DNA of 64,000 nt from DATMNR01 sp963702765 (GTDB lineage: Bacteria; Chloroflexota; Ktedonobacteria; Ktedonobacterales; Ktedonobacteraceae). Below, piece by piece: positions 8,697-18,946 of the stretch; position 1 is the stretch's first letter, and the number at the start of each line of letters is the position of its first letter. Under the pieces are notes generated by a model that saw only the letters and a program-made list of their open reading frames with translations, was not told where the DNA came from and did no database searches. Both the position numbers and the translations under genes were made by a program. The stretch covers positions 62,001 to 126,000 of the forward strand of contig CAVPEB010000033.1 of NCBI GenBank assembly GCA_963702765.1, read 5' to 3'.

Positions 8697-8844
8697 CTCT
8701 CATCAAGAGGGGTGGAGGGAAACGGCCCGATGAAACCCGACAACCCACCTGCAACGTTGCAGGAAGGGTGCCAATTCCGGCGGAATATTCCGCGAGATGA
8801 GGGGAAAGCGACGCAGCTAAACCCCTGAGATGCAGGGGTTTTTT
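8697..8844 (+). promoter_or_regulatory. SAM-I riboswitch (S-box) with expression-platform terminator
   Basis: The sequence matches the S-box consensus along its length: P1 5' strand CTCTCATC (8697), AGAGGGGTGGAGGGA, GGCCCGATGAAACCC, CAACC, GGGTGCCAATTCC, and P1 3' strand GATGAGGG (8796-8803). It is followed by a terminator, AACCCCTG / CAGGGGTT with a T-run (8820-8844). The AGGGG of the P1 3' strand can pair with the CCCCT of the terminator, the expected antiterminator switch. By analogy with the family, high SAM stabilises P1 and terminates transcription before metX. It is the first of two RNA regulators in series. Confidence 0.95.
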
Positions 8845-8861
8845 GTTATCTGCGTGTTTGA

Positions 8862-9152
8862 ATGACTTTGATGAGGACGAGTAAGCGACAAGGACGGCTA
8901 CAGAGAGTTGGTGATGATGAGATGCCAGCGCCGCACCAGCGTTGAATATGACCTCTGAGTTGCAAGTTGAACACCTTTTTGATAGGTATGTAGACTGTGC
9001 CGGTTAGCTTCGTTATAAGCTAGAGTGCCAGGAGATACATGTGTCTCCCAAACACTCACAAAGGTTGGTGTTGTGAAGCACCAATGAACCAGGGTGGTAC
9101 CGCGAAGATCGTTTACCCCTCGCCCCTGTCAGGGTGAGGGGTTTTGTTTTTT
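8862..9152 (+). promoter_or_regulatory. T-box riboswitch, probably tRNA-Met specific, with terminator
   Basis: The canonical T-box AGGGTGGTACCGCG is at 9091-9104. Stem I features precede it: GACGAGTAAG, AGAGAG, ATGATGAGA and, on the 3' side, GAATATGACCTCTGAG. Aligned to the usual specifier context, the codon before ACCTCTGAG is ATG (8948-8950), i.e. methionine. GTGCCGG and AGAGTGCC are also typical. The terminator is ACCCCTCGCCC (9115-9125) pairing with GGGTGAGGGGT (9132-9142) plus a T-rich tail. Uncharged tRNA-Met would stabilise the antiterminator and allow read-through into metX. The T in the TGGT bulge fits a tRNA with discriminator A. Confidence 0.93.
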
Positions 9153-9239
9153 ATTGCCAGATCAGTAAGTTGATCTCGTAACCTGTAGCGTATACGATTT
9201 CATGTGGCTGAGAGTCTTGTTGATCAGAAAGGAGTGACA

Positions 9240-10391
9240 ATGGTGACACAGTTGGACCACGAAGATGTGACCAGCACGCGTACCAACCTTTCAAATCGTG
9301 TGCGTCAGTACACCTTTGATGTGCTGCCATTGCAACGCGGTGGACAACTTGGCCCCATAACAGTGGCCTATGAAACATGGGGCAAACTCAACGCTAATGG
9401 CGATAATGCCGTTCTGATTACGCATGCGCTCACCGGAAATTCACATGCCCACGATACCGAAAAGCCAGATGATACAAAAGTAGCCTGGTGGAACCCGCTT
9501 ATCGGGCCAGGCAGATTCTTCGATACTTCTCGCTACTTCGTCATCTGCTCGAATGTACTGGGAGGTTGTTATGGCACAACTGGCCCTTCATCAATTGACC
9601 CCGGTACCGGGCAAACATACGGCATGCGTTTTCCCGTCATTACAATACGTGATATGGTGGAAACTCAACGACGATTGATCGAGTACCTCGGAGTGCGTCG
9701 GCTCCATATGGTTGCTGGTGGTTCAATTGGTGGACAGCAGGCACTGGAATGGGCGGTTGCTTATCCAGATCTGGTTGAAAACGTAATCGTAGTCGCGGCA
9801 ACAGCAGCGCTGACTGCCCAGGCAATCGCGTTCAGCGAGGTGCAACGGCAAGCCATCCTCTCTGATCCTCGCTGGCTAAACGGCAACTATGCTCCTGGAC
9901 AAGGTCCAGAAGCCGGGTTATCAATTGCGCGCATGCTCGCGATGATCACCTATCAAAGCGAGGAAGGAATGGAGTTGCGGTTTGCTCGCCAACCTGCTCG
10001 CAAACAAGACGTGGCTTCGCCCAGCGGTTTCACTGATCTGAGTGAGCGCTTTGATGTAGAAGGCTATTTGTATTATCAAGGACAATCCCTGGTCAAGCGT
10101 TTCGACGCGAATAGCTATCTCTATATCAGTAGGTCAATGGATTTGTATGACGTTAGCGAGGAGTATCCCTCTATCGAAGATGCGCTAAGCCGATTGCGCA
10201 GTAAGGCACTCTTCATTGGCATTCGTTCGGATTTTCTTTTTCCTGCAGCGCGTGTGCGTTGGTTAGCTGACCAGGCAAGAGCTGCAGGTAGTAATGCGAT
10301 CTATGCGGAGCTTGATTCTCCGCACGGTCATGATGCTTTTCTAAAGGAATGGAAGCAGATGACCGATGCGCTAAATTTGATAAAGGAGTAA
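9240..10391 (+). CDS. metX: Homoserine O-acetyltransferase
   Basis: Alpha/beta-hydrolase-fold acyltransferase that activates homoserine for methionine synthesis. Visible parts are ITHALTGNSHAH, the nucleophile elbow VAGGSIGGQQALEW, and the catalytic Asp and His in GIRSDFLFP and DSPHGHDAF. The ATG at 9240 has AAAGGAG five bases upstream; an upstream in-frame ATG at 9204 lacks a site. The protein is 383 residues, normal length. An acetyl versus succinyl preference cannot be decided with certainty here; pairing with metY implies the direct-sulfhydrylation route and acetyl donor. It is the first gene behind the SAM-I and T-box leaders. Confidence 0.96.
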   Translation: MVTQLDHEDVTSTRTNLSNRVRQYTFDVLPLQRGGQLGPITVAYETWGKLNANGDNAVLITHALTGNSHAHDTEKPDDTKVAWWNPLIGPGRFFDTSRYFVICSNVLGGCYGTTGPSSIDPGTGQTYGMRFPVITIRDMVETQRRLIEYLGVRRLHMVAGGSIGGQQALEWAVAYPDLVENVIVVAATAALTAQAIAFSEVQRQAILSDPRWLNGNYAPGQGPEAGLSIARMLAMITYQSEEGMELRFARQPARKQDVASPSGFTDLSERFDVEGYLYYQGQSLVKRFDANSYLYISRSMDLYDVSEEYPSIEDALSRLRSKALFIGIRSDFLFPAARVRWLADQARAAGSNAIYAELDSPHGHDAFLKEWKQMTDALNLIKE

Positions 10392-10399
10392 ACACATCT

Positions 10400-11722
10400 A
10401 TGGCACTCAACAACAATCGTACCTATGGCTTCGAAACGCTATCATTGCATGCTGGCCAGGAGACAGCGGACAGCGCAACCAATGCTCGCGCGGTACCCAT
10501 CTACCAGACATCCTCGTATGTCTTCGATAGCCCGGAACATGCAGCAGACCTCTTTGGACTCAGACAGTTTGGAAATATCTACACTCGTATCATGAATCCC
10601 ACTCAGGATGCTTTTGAACGTCGTATAGCAGCTCTCGAGGGCGGCGTTGGTGCGCTAGCTACAGCTTCAGGCCAATCAGCAGAAACACTGGCTATACTCA
10701 ACATCGCCCAGGCAGGCGACGAAATCATTAGCTCTGCCAGTCTCTATGGTGGCACCTATAACCTGTTCCACTATACACTCCCCAAGCTTGGTATTACTGT
10801 CCGATTTGTCGACAGCCGCGACCCTGAGAATTTCCGTCCCGCTATTAATGAGCGCACAAAGGCGATTTTCGCCGAAACAGTAGGTAATCCACGCCTCGAT
10901 ACCCTGGATATCCAGGCTGTAGCAGATATTGCGCATGAAAATGGCATTCCACTCATCCTGGATAACACACTCCCTACCCCATACCTCGTGCAGCCTTTCA
11001 AGCATGGTTGTGATATCATTATCCACTCGGCCACCAAGTTCATTGGCGGCCATGGTACTTCCATCGGCGGCGTAATTGTGGATAGTGGCAATTTCGATTG
11101 GACCAGCGGGCGCTTCCCCGGATTCACTGAGCCAGACCCGTCCTATCACGGCCTGCGCTATGTTGAAGCGTTAGGTAATATAGCGTATATTATCAAAGCT
11201 CGAGTGCAATTATTGCGCGATCTTGGGCCAGCCGTCGCTCCTTTCAACGCCTTCCTCTTCCTGCAAGGTCTGGAAACGCTACCACTACGTATGGAACGCC
11301 ATAGCCAGAATGCTTTACGTATCGCAGAATTCCTGGAGGGGCATCCTTCCGTCAATTGGGTAAGCTATCCAGGTCTCAAGAGCCATCCACAGCACGAACT
11401 GGCTGCAAAATACCATACCCACGGGTATGGAGCAATTCTTGGCTTTGGAATTAAGGGAGGACTAGAGGCAGGTAAACAATTGATTCGCCACGTTGAGTTG
11501 TTCTCGCACCTGGCTAACGTCGGAGATGCGAAATCTTTGATCATCCACCCTGCCAGCACAACCCATTCACAATTGACGCCCGATGAGCAGTTCGAAACAG
11601 GTGTCACACCCGATTTCGTACGACTATCCATCGGCCTTGAAACAGTCGATGACTTGATCGACGACCTGGATCAGGCCTTACGGGCCGCGACCCTCAAGGC
11701 AAGCGAACCCGCCACTGCTTAG
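10400..11722 (+). CDS. metY: O-acetylhomoserine sulfhydrylase
   Basis: Cys/Met-metabolism PLP enzyme that turns O-acetylhomoserine plus sulfide into homocysteine. It shows FETLSLHAGQ, the PYQTSSYVF-like segment (PIYQTSSYVF), the substrate-side YTRIMNPTQDAFE, and the PLP lysine in HSATKFIGGHGTSIGG. At 440 residues it matches the long MetY type rather than MetB/MetC (about 380). AAAGGAG ends 11 bases before the ATG, and only 8 bases separate it from the metX stop, so it is co-transcribed with metX. The same protein family can include cystathionine gamma-synthase-like enzymes, but length and the partner metX support MetY. Confidence 0.95.
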   Translation: MALNNNRTYGFETLSLHAGQETADSATNARAVPIYQTSSYVFDSPEHAADLFGLRQFGNIYTRIMNPTQDAFERRIAALEGGVGALATASGQSAETLAILNIAQAGDEIISSASLYGGTYNLFHYTLPKLGITVRFVDSRDPENFRPAINERTKAIFAETVGNPRLDTLDIQAVADIAHENGIPLILDNTLPTPYLVQPFKHGCDIIIHSATKFIGGHGTSIGGVIVDSGNFDWTSGRFPGFTEPDPSYHGLRYVEALGNIAYIIKARVQLLRDLGPAVAPFNAFLFLQGLETLPLRMERHSQNALRIAEFLEGHPSVNWVSYPGLKSHPQHELAAKYHTHGYGAILGFGIKGGLEAGKQLIRHVELFSHLANVGDAKSLIIHPASTTHSQLTPDEQFETGVTPDFVRLSIGLETVDDLIDDLDQALRAATLKASEPATA

Positions 11723-11744
11723 AATCGTGAGCATGTTTCCTGCT

Positions 11745-11815
11745 AGCGTAGGGGCACACACTTGGAGGTGCAGGGGACTTTGTCCCCTGCACGGGGGCCG
11801 GGCATTTGGGAGAGG
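11745..11815. repeat. GC-rich intergenic hairpin repeat between metY and lysC
   Basis: A perfect 11-bp stem (GTGCAGGGGAC at 11768-11778, complement at 11782-11792, loop TTT) is followed by GGGGGCCGGGCATTTGGGAGA. The same string with small changes occurs at 33487-33545 (GTGCAGGGGAC...GTCCCCTG...GCATCTGGGGGA). It separates metY from lysC and could affect mRNA stability or cause partial termination, although no T-run follows. Confidence 0.65.
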
Positions 11816-11919
11816 CAATTGCAGGTCCACCCTCATGTCTCTTTCTTCGCTGCCACAGGCGGCAAGCGGAAAAGAATGAGACATTTGCCAAATATCTATA
11901 TTCATCTCGGAGCAACCTT

Positions 11920-13401
11920 ATGGAAACTAAAATACAAATCATAAAATTCGGAGGAACTTCAGTCGGTAACGGTGAACGTATACGCCGTGTTGCAAATATC
12001 ATCACCCACAAAGTAAACGACATCGGAGAGGATTTTCCTGTCGTAGTCGTCTCGGCTATGGCAGGAGTAACCGATCAGTTACTACGAATCGCGCAATTAG
12101 CATATACTAGCGAACACGATGAGTGCGAAACCGAACTAAATTTACTAAAGCAGAAACATCTAGAAGCAGCAAAACATCTTTCAATCAAACAAGAAGATCG
12201 ATATAGTCAGCTAATATATAATCTAGAGACATCATTTTCTGTCCTCCAACAAGACATAGCCGAATTGAAATTAAGCGTTAGCAAAACCTTCACACATGAG
12301 ATTCCTCTAAGAACAGCCGCAGTAGCCGCCTGGGGAGAACGACTTTCTGTACTACTAGTGGCTGCTGCAGTTTGCAATAGTGGGGGCAATGCTGCCGCAA
12401 TACAAGAAGAAGCAATTATCACCGATCATCCCTTAAGCGAAATGAATCAAACCCCGGGAACTGTGGTCGGTGCTGAACCGCTAACACAAGAAACGCGCGT
12501 AAATGCTCAGACGCTTGCTTACCCTCTGATTGAGCGCAACATAGTACCGGTTATGCCGGGTTTCATTGGTCGCACAACGACAGGTCTTGTAACAACATTG
12601 GGGCGTAATGGCTCAGACTATTCCGCGACTGTTATTGGCGCCGCATTAGATTGTACCGAGGTTTCCATTTATACAGACGTGGACGGCGTGCTTTCTGCGG
12701 ATCCCCGCATCGTGGCAAACGCTCGCCTGCTACCACGATTATCGTACGCCGAGGCCGCGCGGCTATCGTGGTTTGGAGCTAAAGTGCTCCACCCGCGAAC
12801 GCTCATTCCCATTGCGCATCTGAACATTCCTGTTCGTGTTCGTAATACCTTCCGCCCGCATTCTCGCGGTACGTTGGTGGGATCAGAACGGACCCAGCGA
12901 AGTGCGGCAGCAGCTATTACAGTACGTCACCAGCTAGCCCTGATTACCGTCGAAAATACAGATATGTTTGGCGCTCCAGAAAATGCAGGACAGGTTTTTG
13001 CTCTGGCATCTCGCGCAGGAGCATCACCGGTCGCCATTTGTTCATCATCCGGCTATCATCTTTCATTCATGGTCGAAGAGCAGGCAGCGGATTCTATTCT
13101 GGAACTTCTGCAGCACGATATGGGATCATGGCGTGTCACTTGTAAACGAGGCTTAGCAGCCTGTGCATGTATCGGCTCTGGATTCTCCGCAGATCCAATG
13201 AGCTCTGCACGAGCTATTACTGCCCTTGCCCGCGAACGCATCCCTGTTGAAACTCAAGGTGCATCAGATTCGGGAATTATTCTGATAGTTGAAGATCAAG
13301 ACAGCGAACGAGCTTTACGTTGTTTACATCGCGACCTGATCGCTCCCGTGATTCCACTGGTACGTCATGGGACTCAAGAGAAGCGACGAGAAGCGCGTTA
13401 A
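11920..13401 (+). CDS. lysC: Aspartate kinase
   Basis: Phosphorylates aspartate, the first step of the pathway to lysine, threonine, methionine and isoleucine. The kinase domain begins at IIKFGGTSVGNGERI and includes the VSAMAGVTDQLL and GRNGSDYSATVIGAALDC motifs and the TDVDGVLSADPRIV segment. Two ACT domains follow from about residue 330 to the end, the usual allosteric region. The ATG at 11920 has GGAG seven bases upstream; the frame is open further upstream but without similarity. At 493 residues it is longer than the two-domain Bacillus LysC (about 400), because of an insert of about 90 residues after VSAMAGVTDQLL, as in ThrA/MetL-type kinases. The gene starts about 200 bases after metY. 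Confidence 0.95.
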   Translation: METKIQIIKFGGTSVGNGERIRRVANIITHKVNDIGEDFPVVVVSAMAGVTDQLLRIAQLAYTSEHDECETELNLLKQKHLEAAKHLSIKQEDRYSQLIYNLETSFSVLQQDIAELKLSVSKTFTHEIPLRTAAVAAWGERLSVLLVAAAVCNSGGNAAAIQEEAIITDHPLSEMNQTPGTVVGAEPLTQETRVNAQTLAYPLIERNIVPVMPGFIGRTTTGLVTTLGRNGSDYSATVIGAALDCTEVSIYTDVDGVLSADPRIVANARLLPRLSYAEAARLSWFGAKVLHPRTLIPIAHLNIPVRVRNTFRPHSRGTLVGSERTQRSAAAAITVRHQLALITVENTDMFGAPENAGQVFALASRAGASPVAICSSSGYHLSFMVEEQAADSILELLQHDMGSWRVTCKRGLAACACIGSGFSADPMSSARAITALARERIPVETQGASDSGIILIVEDQDSERALRCLHRDLIAPVIPLVRHGTQEKRREAR

Positions 13402-13421
13402 ATACATTTCGGAGAACGATC

Positions 13422-14492
13422 ATGCATACGCAAAAACGCATACCAGTCGCAGTACTTGGCGCAACCGGTATGGTTGGACAACGTTTCATCGAGTTGCTTC
13501 AGGGGCATCCCTGGTTTGAGCTAGTGGCATTAGCTGCATCGGATCAACACGAGGGGCGTCCATATGCTCAGGTAGCCCAATGGCGTTTGTCTGGCAGCGA
13601 GATGCCTGCCTCTGCTGCCTCATTACCCGTAGTTTCCTGCTCTCCAGATGCGTTACCCCGTGATGTAAAAATCGCTTTTTCTGCCCTACCCGCCGAAGTG
13701 GCTGGCGACATTGAAGCAGCATTCGCTCAAGCAGGTATCGCTGTCTTCAGCAATGCAAAAAACTATCGTATGCAAGATGATGTGCCGTTGCTCATTCCAG
13801 AAGTGAATGCCGATCACGCATTGGCTCTCATCGAACAGCGCAAAAAACGTGGGTGGAAAGGTTCTATTGTCACCAATGCAAATTGCTCGGCAACGCCACT
13901 GGTAATGGCACTCAAGCCACTTCAGGAGGCCTTCGGCGTGCGCAAAGTGATGGTCACGACCTTGCAGGCTATCTCAGGCGCAGGATACCCTGGCATACCT
14001 TCCTACGATATACTCGATAATGCCATTCCTTATATTGGTGGGGAAGAGGAAAAAGTGGAAAGCGAGACCCGCAAAATGCTAGGGACGTGGCAGGAAGGTT
14101 CAGGATTTACTGATGCGCCAATGGTGGTGAGCGCGCAATGCAATCGTGTTGCAACGCGAGAAGGACACCTGGAATGTGTTAACGTCGAATTACGTGCAGA
14201 CACCAGTCCGGAAGAAATCATTGCAGCCTGGCAAAACTATACCTCTGTTTCTCAATCACTCAAGCTACCCAGTGCTCCAGAGCAAGTTTTAATCTACCGC
14301 AGCGAACCCAACCGTCCTCAAACCCTGCTCGATCGTGATGCCGGGCATGGTATGTCAGTCACAATTGGAAGGCTACGTCCATGCCCCATTCTGAGCTATA
14401 AATTTGCCTTGCTTGGTCATAATACAATACGTGGTGCAGCAGGTGGCTCGATCTTGAACGCAGAGCTATGCGTAAGCAAAGGATTGATTTGA
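13422..14492 (+). CDS. asd: Aspartate-semialdehyde dehydrogenase (archaeal/fungal type)
   Basis: Makes aspartate semialdehyde from aspartyl phosphate. The NADP-binding motif is VLGATGMVGQRFIELL, the catalytic cysteine is in NANCSATPL, and LQAISGAGYPG with SAQCNRVATREGH are diagnostic of the archaeal/yeast branch rather than the E. coli-type enzyme. It is 356 residues, full length. Its ATG has GGAG seven bases upstream and lies 20 bases after the lysC stop, so lysC-asd form a tight pair. It completes the plus-strand unit metX-metY-lysC-asd, which with the divergent hom supplies the whole route from aspartate to homocysteine. Confidence 0.96.
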   Translation: MHTQKRIPVAVLGATGMVGQRFIELLQGHPWFELVALAASDQHEGRPYAQVAQWRLSGSEMPASAASLPVVSCSPDALPRDVKIAFSALPAEVAGDIEAAFAQAGIAVFSNAKNYRMQDDVPLLIPEVNADHALALIEQRKKRGWKGSIVTNANCSATPLVMALKPLQEAFGVRKVMVTTLQAISGAGYPGIPSYDILDNAIPYIGGEEEKVESETRKMLGTWQEGSGFTDAPMVVSAQCNRVATREGHLECVNVELRADTSPEEIIAAWQNYTSVSQSLKLPSAPEQVLIYRSEPNRPQTLLDRDAGHGMSVTIGRLRPCPILSYKFALLGHNTIRGAAGGSILNAELCVSKGLI

Positions 14493-14496
14493 AAAT

Positions 14497-17173
14497 TTAC
14501 AAATCTTCTGTTTTCCAGCTTCGCTCTAACAAGTTCGCAACTAAAGCCGTCCAACCTGTTTGATGGCTTGCTCCGACGCCACGTCCATTATCACCATGGT
14601 AATACTCGTAAAATGGAATGCAGTCCCGCCAGTATGGATCATTTTGGAACGTTATGTTGGTTCCAAAAACTGCTCGAAGTCCCTGCTCATCACGTAAGAA
14701 GATACTTGTAAGACGTCGGGAGAGTTCAACCGCCACCTGTTCAAGGTTCAGTTGCCTGCCGGAACCCGTTGGATCCTCAACCTGCAAATCATCACCATAG
14801 AACTGGTAGTATTTCTCGAGCGCCTCAACGAGCATATAGTTTATGGGGAACCAGACTGGACCGCGCCAGTTGGAATTTCCACCAAAAGCTGCTGTGCTCG
14901 ATTCAGCAGGATCATACTTCACGATATAAGTCACCATATGGGTACGGAGTTCATAGGGTTGTGCAGCATAATGTTTGCTGAGTGAGCGAATACCATGGTC
15001 GCTCAGAAACTCCTGTGGATCGAGCATCCACTTAAGAAGACTTCTCAGCCGTGAGCCTCGCACCAAAGCGAGCATTCTGAACTCCGTTTCCTCGTCCACT
15101 TTGACATCCTGCCAGGTTGCAATCAAATGCATTAAATAGGGACGATTTTTCATAAACCAATGCAAGCGCTCATTGAGTTCAGGAAGAGCATCCAGTATCT
15201 CTCGTTGAAAGGGTTCTACTGCCAGAAGTGGTATGAAACCAACCAGCGTGCGTAATTTCAAAGGCATTTTCCCGCCATTATCAGGTATTGTGATACGATC
15301 ATAAAAAAACTGATCGTCTTCATTCCACAGTCCAGTATCCCCCGATACAGTTCCGTTGATAGCATCGGCGATGTACATGAAATGCTCAAAAAACTTGGTC
15401 GCCATATCAACATACACGCTGATTGACAGTCGCAAGTTCCATCGCCATCCTGAGCATTGTTAAGCAATACAAACCCATCCAGGCTGTGCCATCAGTTTGT
15501 TCCAGCACCATACTATCCGGTAATGGCATGTTGCGATCAAATGCTCCAATGTTATCCAGTCCCAGGAAACCGCCCTCAAAAATATTATTGTCCTCCGCAT
15601 CCTTGCGATTGACCCACCAGGTGAAATTCAACAAAAGCCTGTGGAACACGCTCTCCAGAAAGTCAATATCACCTTTGCCAGTGGTCGTCTTATCTCGTTT
15701 GTATAAATGCCATGCGGACCATGCATGAACAGGTGGGTTGACATCACTAAATGCCCATTCGTAGGCAGGCAATTGTCCATTCGGATGCATGTACCATTCA
15801 CGAAGGAGCAAAAGTATTTGCTTCTTGGCAAAATCCATATCAATCAAGCCCATTGTGATGCAATGAAATGCCAGATCCCACGCCGCAAACCAGGGATATT
15901 CCCATGTATCAGGCATGATAATGATCTCAGAGGCGGTGAGATGTCGCCAGGCAGTATTACGATTACGCTGTGGCGGTGGGGTTGGTTCAGCAGGATCGCC
16001 ACGTAGCCACTTCTCGACATCATACATGTAGAACTGTTTACTCCACAGCAAACCAGCAAACGCCTGTCGTTGCACTGCTTTGGAATCGTCGTTTGGAGCA
16101 TCACACAAGACCTCGTAAAAGGCATCCGCTTCTTTCATTCGCAAATCGAAAAGTTCACCTGCATGAGCAAAAGGAGCCTGCTGCTGGCTTGCTGATAAAC
16201 GCAATAGAACAGTTTGCGTTTCTTCTGGCCCAATATGCCATGTATAATGGGCAGCAACTTTGGTGCCCACTCCTTGAGGATTGACTTTTCCCTGAGCACC
16301 CTTAACTATCGTTTCGTGAATACCATCCTTAACGAATGGAGTGCGGTTTTCAGCCCCCCATAGTCGCTCAGCATTTGATTCATTCTCGGTAAAAAGTAAT
16401 TCTGGTTTGCCCTGGCATGCCAGCCAGTAGTCGCCTAGATCAAAGTGCTGCGAGTGGATGAAACAAGCATCCTGTTCCGAACCAGGTTGTGCTGGCGCAG
16501 ACGGAAGGGCAGTCAACATTGGCTTGCGATTATCATATCCCCAGTCCCATGTATTGCGAAACCATAATGTGGGTAATAAGTGAAGCGGAGCTGCTTCTGG
16601 TCCATGATTGGTGACAGAGATGCGAATCACGATATCAAGCGGATCAGCTTTGGCATACTCCATTGTAATATCAAAATACCGGTTCTCTGAAAATATTCCT
16701 GTATCGATGAGTTCATATTCGGGTTCTTCACGATTGCGATTATGATTCGTTTCGACAAGATCATCATAAGGGAAAGCGCGCTGCGGGTATTTATACAAAG
16801 CTTTCATATAAGAGTGGGTGGGTGTATTATCGAGAAAAAAATAATATTCCTTCACATCCTCACCATGGTTGCCTTCAGCATTTGTCAGGCCAAACAGCCG
16901 CTCTTTCAAAATTGGGTCAGCCTCGTTCCAGAGTGCGAGAGCAAAACACAATATCCCTTGATCATCACACATACCCAACAACCCATCTTCTCCCCACCGG
17001 TAAGCACGCGAGCGGGCGTGGTCATGCGGGAAATAATCCCATGCATCACCATTGAATGAATAATCCTCGCGTACTGTACCCCACTGGCGTTCACTCAGAT
17101 ACGGACCCCAACGGTACCACGGCTTTGTATTCTCCTGGGCATCCTGAAGCCTGATCTGCTCTGCATCAGCCAT
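14497..17173 (-). pseudogene. GH63-like glucosidase, one frameshift
   Basis: A large cytosolic protein (about 890 codons) of the group annotated as bacterial glucosidase with an MGH1-like (GH63) catalytic domain. The N-terminal beta-rich part includes EYYFFLDNTPTHSYMKALYKY and FSENRYFDITMEYAKADP; the (alpha/alpha)6 part includes WEYPWFAAWDLAFHC, LPAYEWAFSDVNPPVHAWS, GGFLGLDNIGAFDR, WRGPVWFPINYMLVEALEKY and the C-terminal HQTGWTALVANLL. The frame breaks at about 15407-15420, where one surplus base separates NQR from VYVDMATKFFEHF. Sequence on both sides is intact, so this is probably a sequencing error. The start at 17173 has AAGGAG eight bases upstream. The substrate is unknown. It is convergent with asd, their stops four bases apart. 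Confidence 0.85.
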
Positions 17174-17217
17174 AACCATTTCTCCTTGTCAGCTAACTTC
17201 TCATAAAGAAAATAATG

Positions 17218-18946
17218 TTAAGATGTTTCTCCGGTCAACTCTTCTTGCTGCTCAATGAAAGCTCGCACTCCTGTGCGCACTGTTGGAAAGAAATATGAGG
17301 CTCCAATTCTTTCGGTTAAACCAGCTCGCTGAAGTATTTCCTGCAAGGGTTGGCTCGCACGTGCGATCGCCATGACCACTCCCTTACCCTCCAGTTCACT
17401 TTGCAATTTACTAAGCGCTTCAACTGCAGTTACATCGATATCGACAATTGCCTCAGCATCAATCAGCAACCAATCAATGGATGGAATAGCTTCATCAATT
17501 AATTCTTGCACCTGATGAAGAAAGTAATCTGCATTGGCAAAGAATAGTGGCGCATCAAATCGGTATACGATCAATCCAGGTTCTGTCTCACTATTAGCAT
17601 ACGCCTCAATATCCTGGTATCCGTCAACCCCTATTGACTGCGCCTAACACTGCATCGTGGGGACGCGAGATGCGACCTATCACCACGATAAGTGCCAGTA
17701 AAACTGCAACCAGAATACCCGCCATGACTCCGATACTTAAGACTCCGATCAGTGTCACCAATGCAAGAAAGAACTCGACCCGCCGCACACGATACACCTG
17801 CAGCAGAGGCTTGATCTCAATCAGGCTAATCGCAGCAGCTATGATGATAACTCCCAGCACCATTTGAGGTAAGCTCTCAAGTAAATGGGTAAACCACAGC
17901 AAAAAGGCCACTAACAATGCGGCGGCTACGATTCCAACCAGTTGTGTCTTCCCCCCAGATGTATCGTCGACTGCTGTCCGTGATTGACTTGCCCCCGCCG
18001 GGAACCCCTGGAATAATCCAGAAATGATATTAGATGCTGCCAGTCCGATCAACTCACGGTTTGCATTAACCTTCTCTCCACGCTTATCGGCGAACACGCG
18101 CGCTGTTAGTACTGCATCGGTAAATACAATCAGAGTCAAAATAAGACTAGAGGGCAGGAGGTTCCACACATCGCTGAGGCTGACATCAGGCAGTCCTGGC
18201 TTGGGAAGCCCAGGTGTGATCGGACCAACAATGGCTACCCCGTACGTATCCAATTGCAAGATCGCTGAAATGATAGTCATCACAACTACAACGATGAGAC
18301 CACCTGGGACTCTCGGGGCAAAGCGACGAAGCACGAGGAGAAATACGAGTAGCACAAGTCCGATCGCTAGTGTCAATATGCGCGTTTGACCCAGATGCGT
18401 GAACAATTCCGCGATCTGCAAAATGAAATTTTCATTCTGGATTGGAATGCCGAATAGCTTGCCTAACTGGCTCACGATCATGATAATCGCTACTCCGGTA
18501 ATGTAGCCAATCAAGATCGGCTTGGAAACGAAATCGGCAAGAAAGCCAAACCTCGCAAGGCCCGCGATAAGTGTAATAACTCCGACCAGCAACGCCATAA
18601 GTGTTACAAGTAAAGCAAAGCGTGCAGGGTCAGCTCCAGCTGCAACAGGCGCCACTGCTGTAGCGACCATCAATGCAGTAGTTGACTCTGGACCAATCAT
18701 TAGTCGCTGCGAACTTCCAAAGAGCGCATAACCCAATATTGCACCTATGGCAGTGTACAGTCCAGCTACTGGAGTGACCCCGGCGAGTTGCGCATAGGCT
18801 ATTCCTTGAGGTACGAGCATAGCAAAGATTGTGACTCCTGCAAACAGGTCAACCAACAGCCAATGTCGTTCGTAGGTACGTGCAACCCTGATTCCTGGAA
18901 TGGCTTTTTCTATATAATATAAAACAGCAAGTGCTGATTTCTTCAT
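17218..18946 (-). pseudogene. SulP family anion permease with STAS domain, one frameshift
   Basis: SLC26/SulP transporter for sulfate, bicarbonate or similar anions. The membrane domain starts LLVDLFAGVTIFAMLVPQGIAYA (conserved SulP N-terminus) and continues with about 12 hydrophobic segments, including GLFQGFPAGASQSRTAV. After RISRPHDAVLGAVN the frame breaks at a CCCC run (17628-17631 on plus); skipping one base continues VDGYQDIEAYAN and then the STAS domain (IVYRFDAPLFFANADYFL, LLIDAEAIVDIDVTAVE). The two parts align into one protein of about 575 residues, so a single-base error is likely. The start at 18946 is preferred because the family begins there; the ribosome binding site is weak. 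The substrate cannot be read from the sequence. Confidence 0.88.

Noticed and set aside
10480..10500. GCGCGGTACCC resembling part of a T-box on the reverse strand
   Set aside because: It lies inside metY codons and no stem I, specifier or terminator accompanies it.
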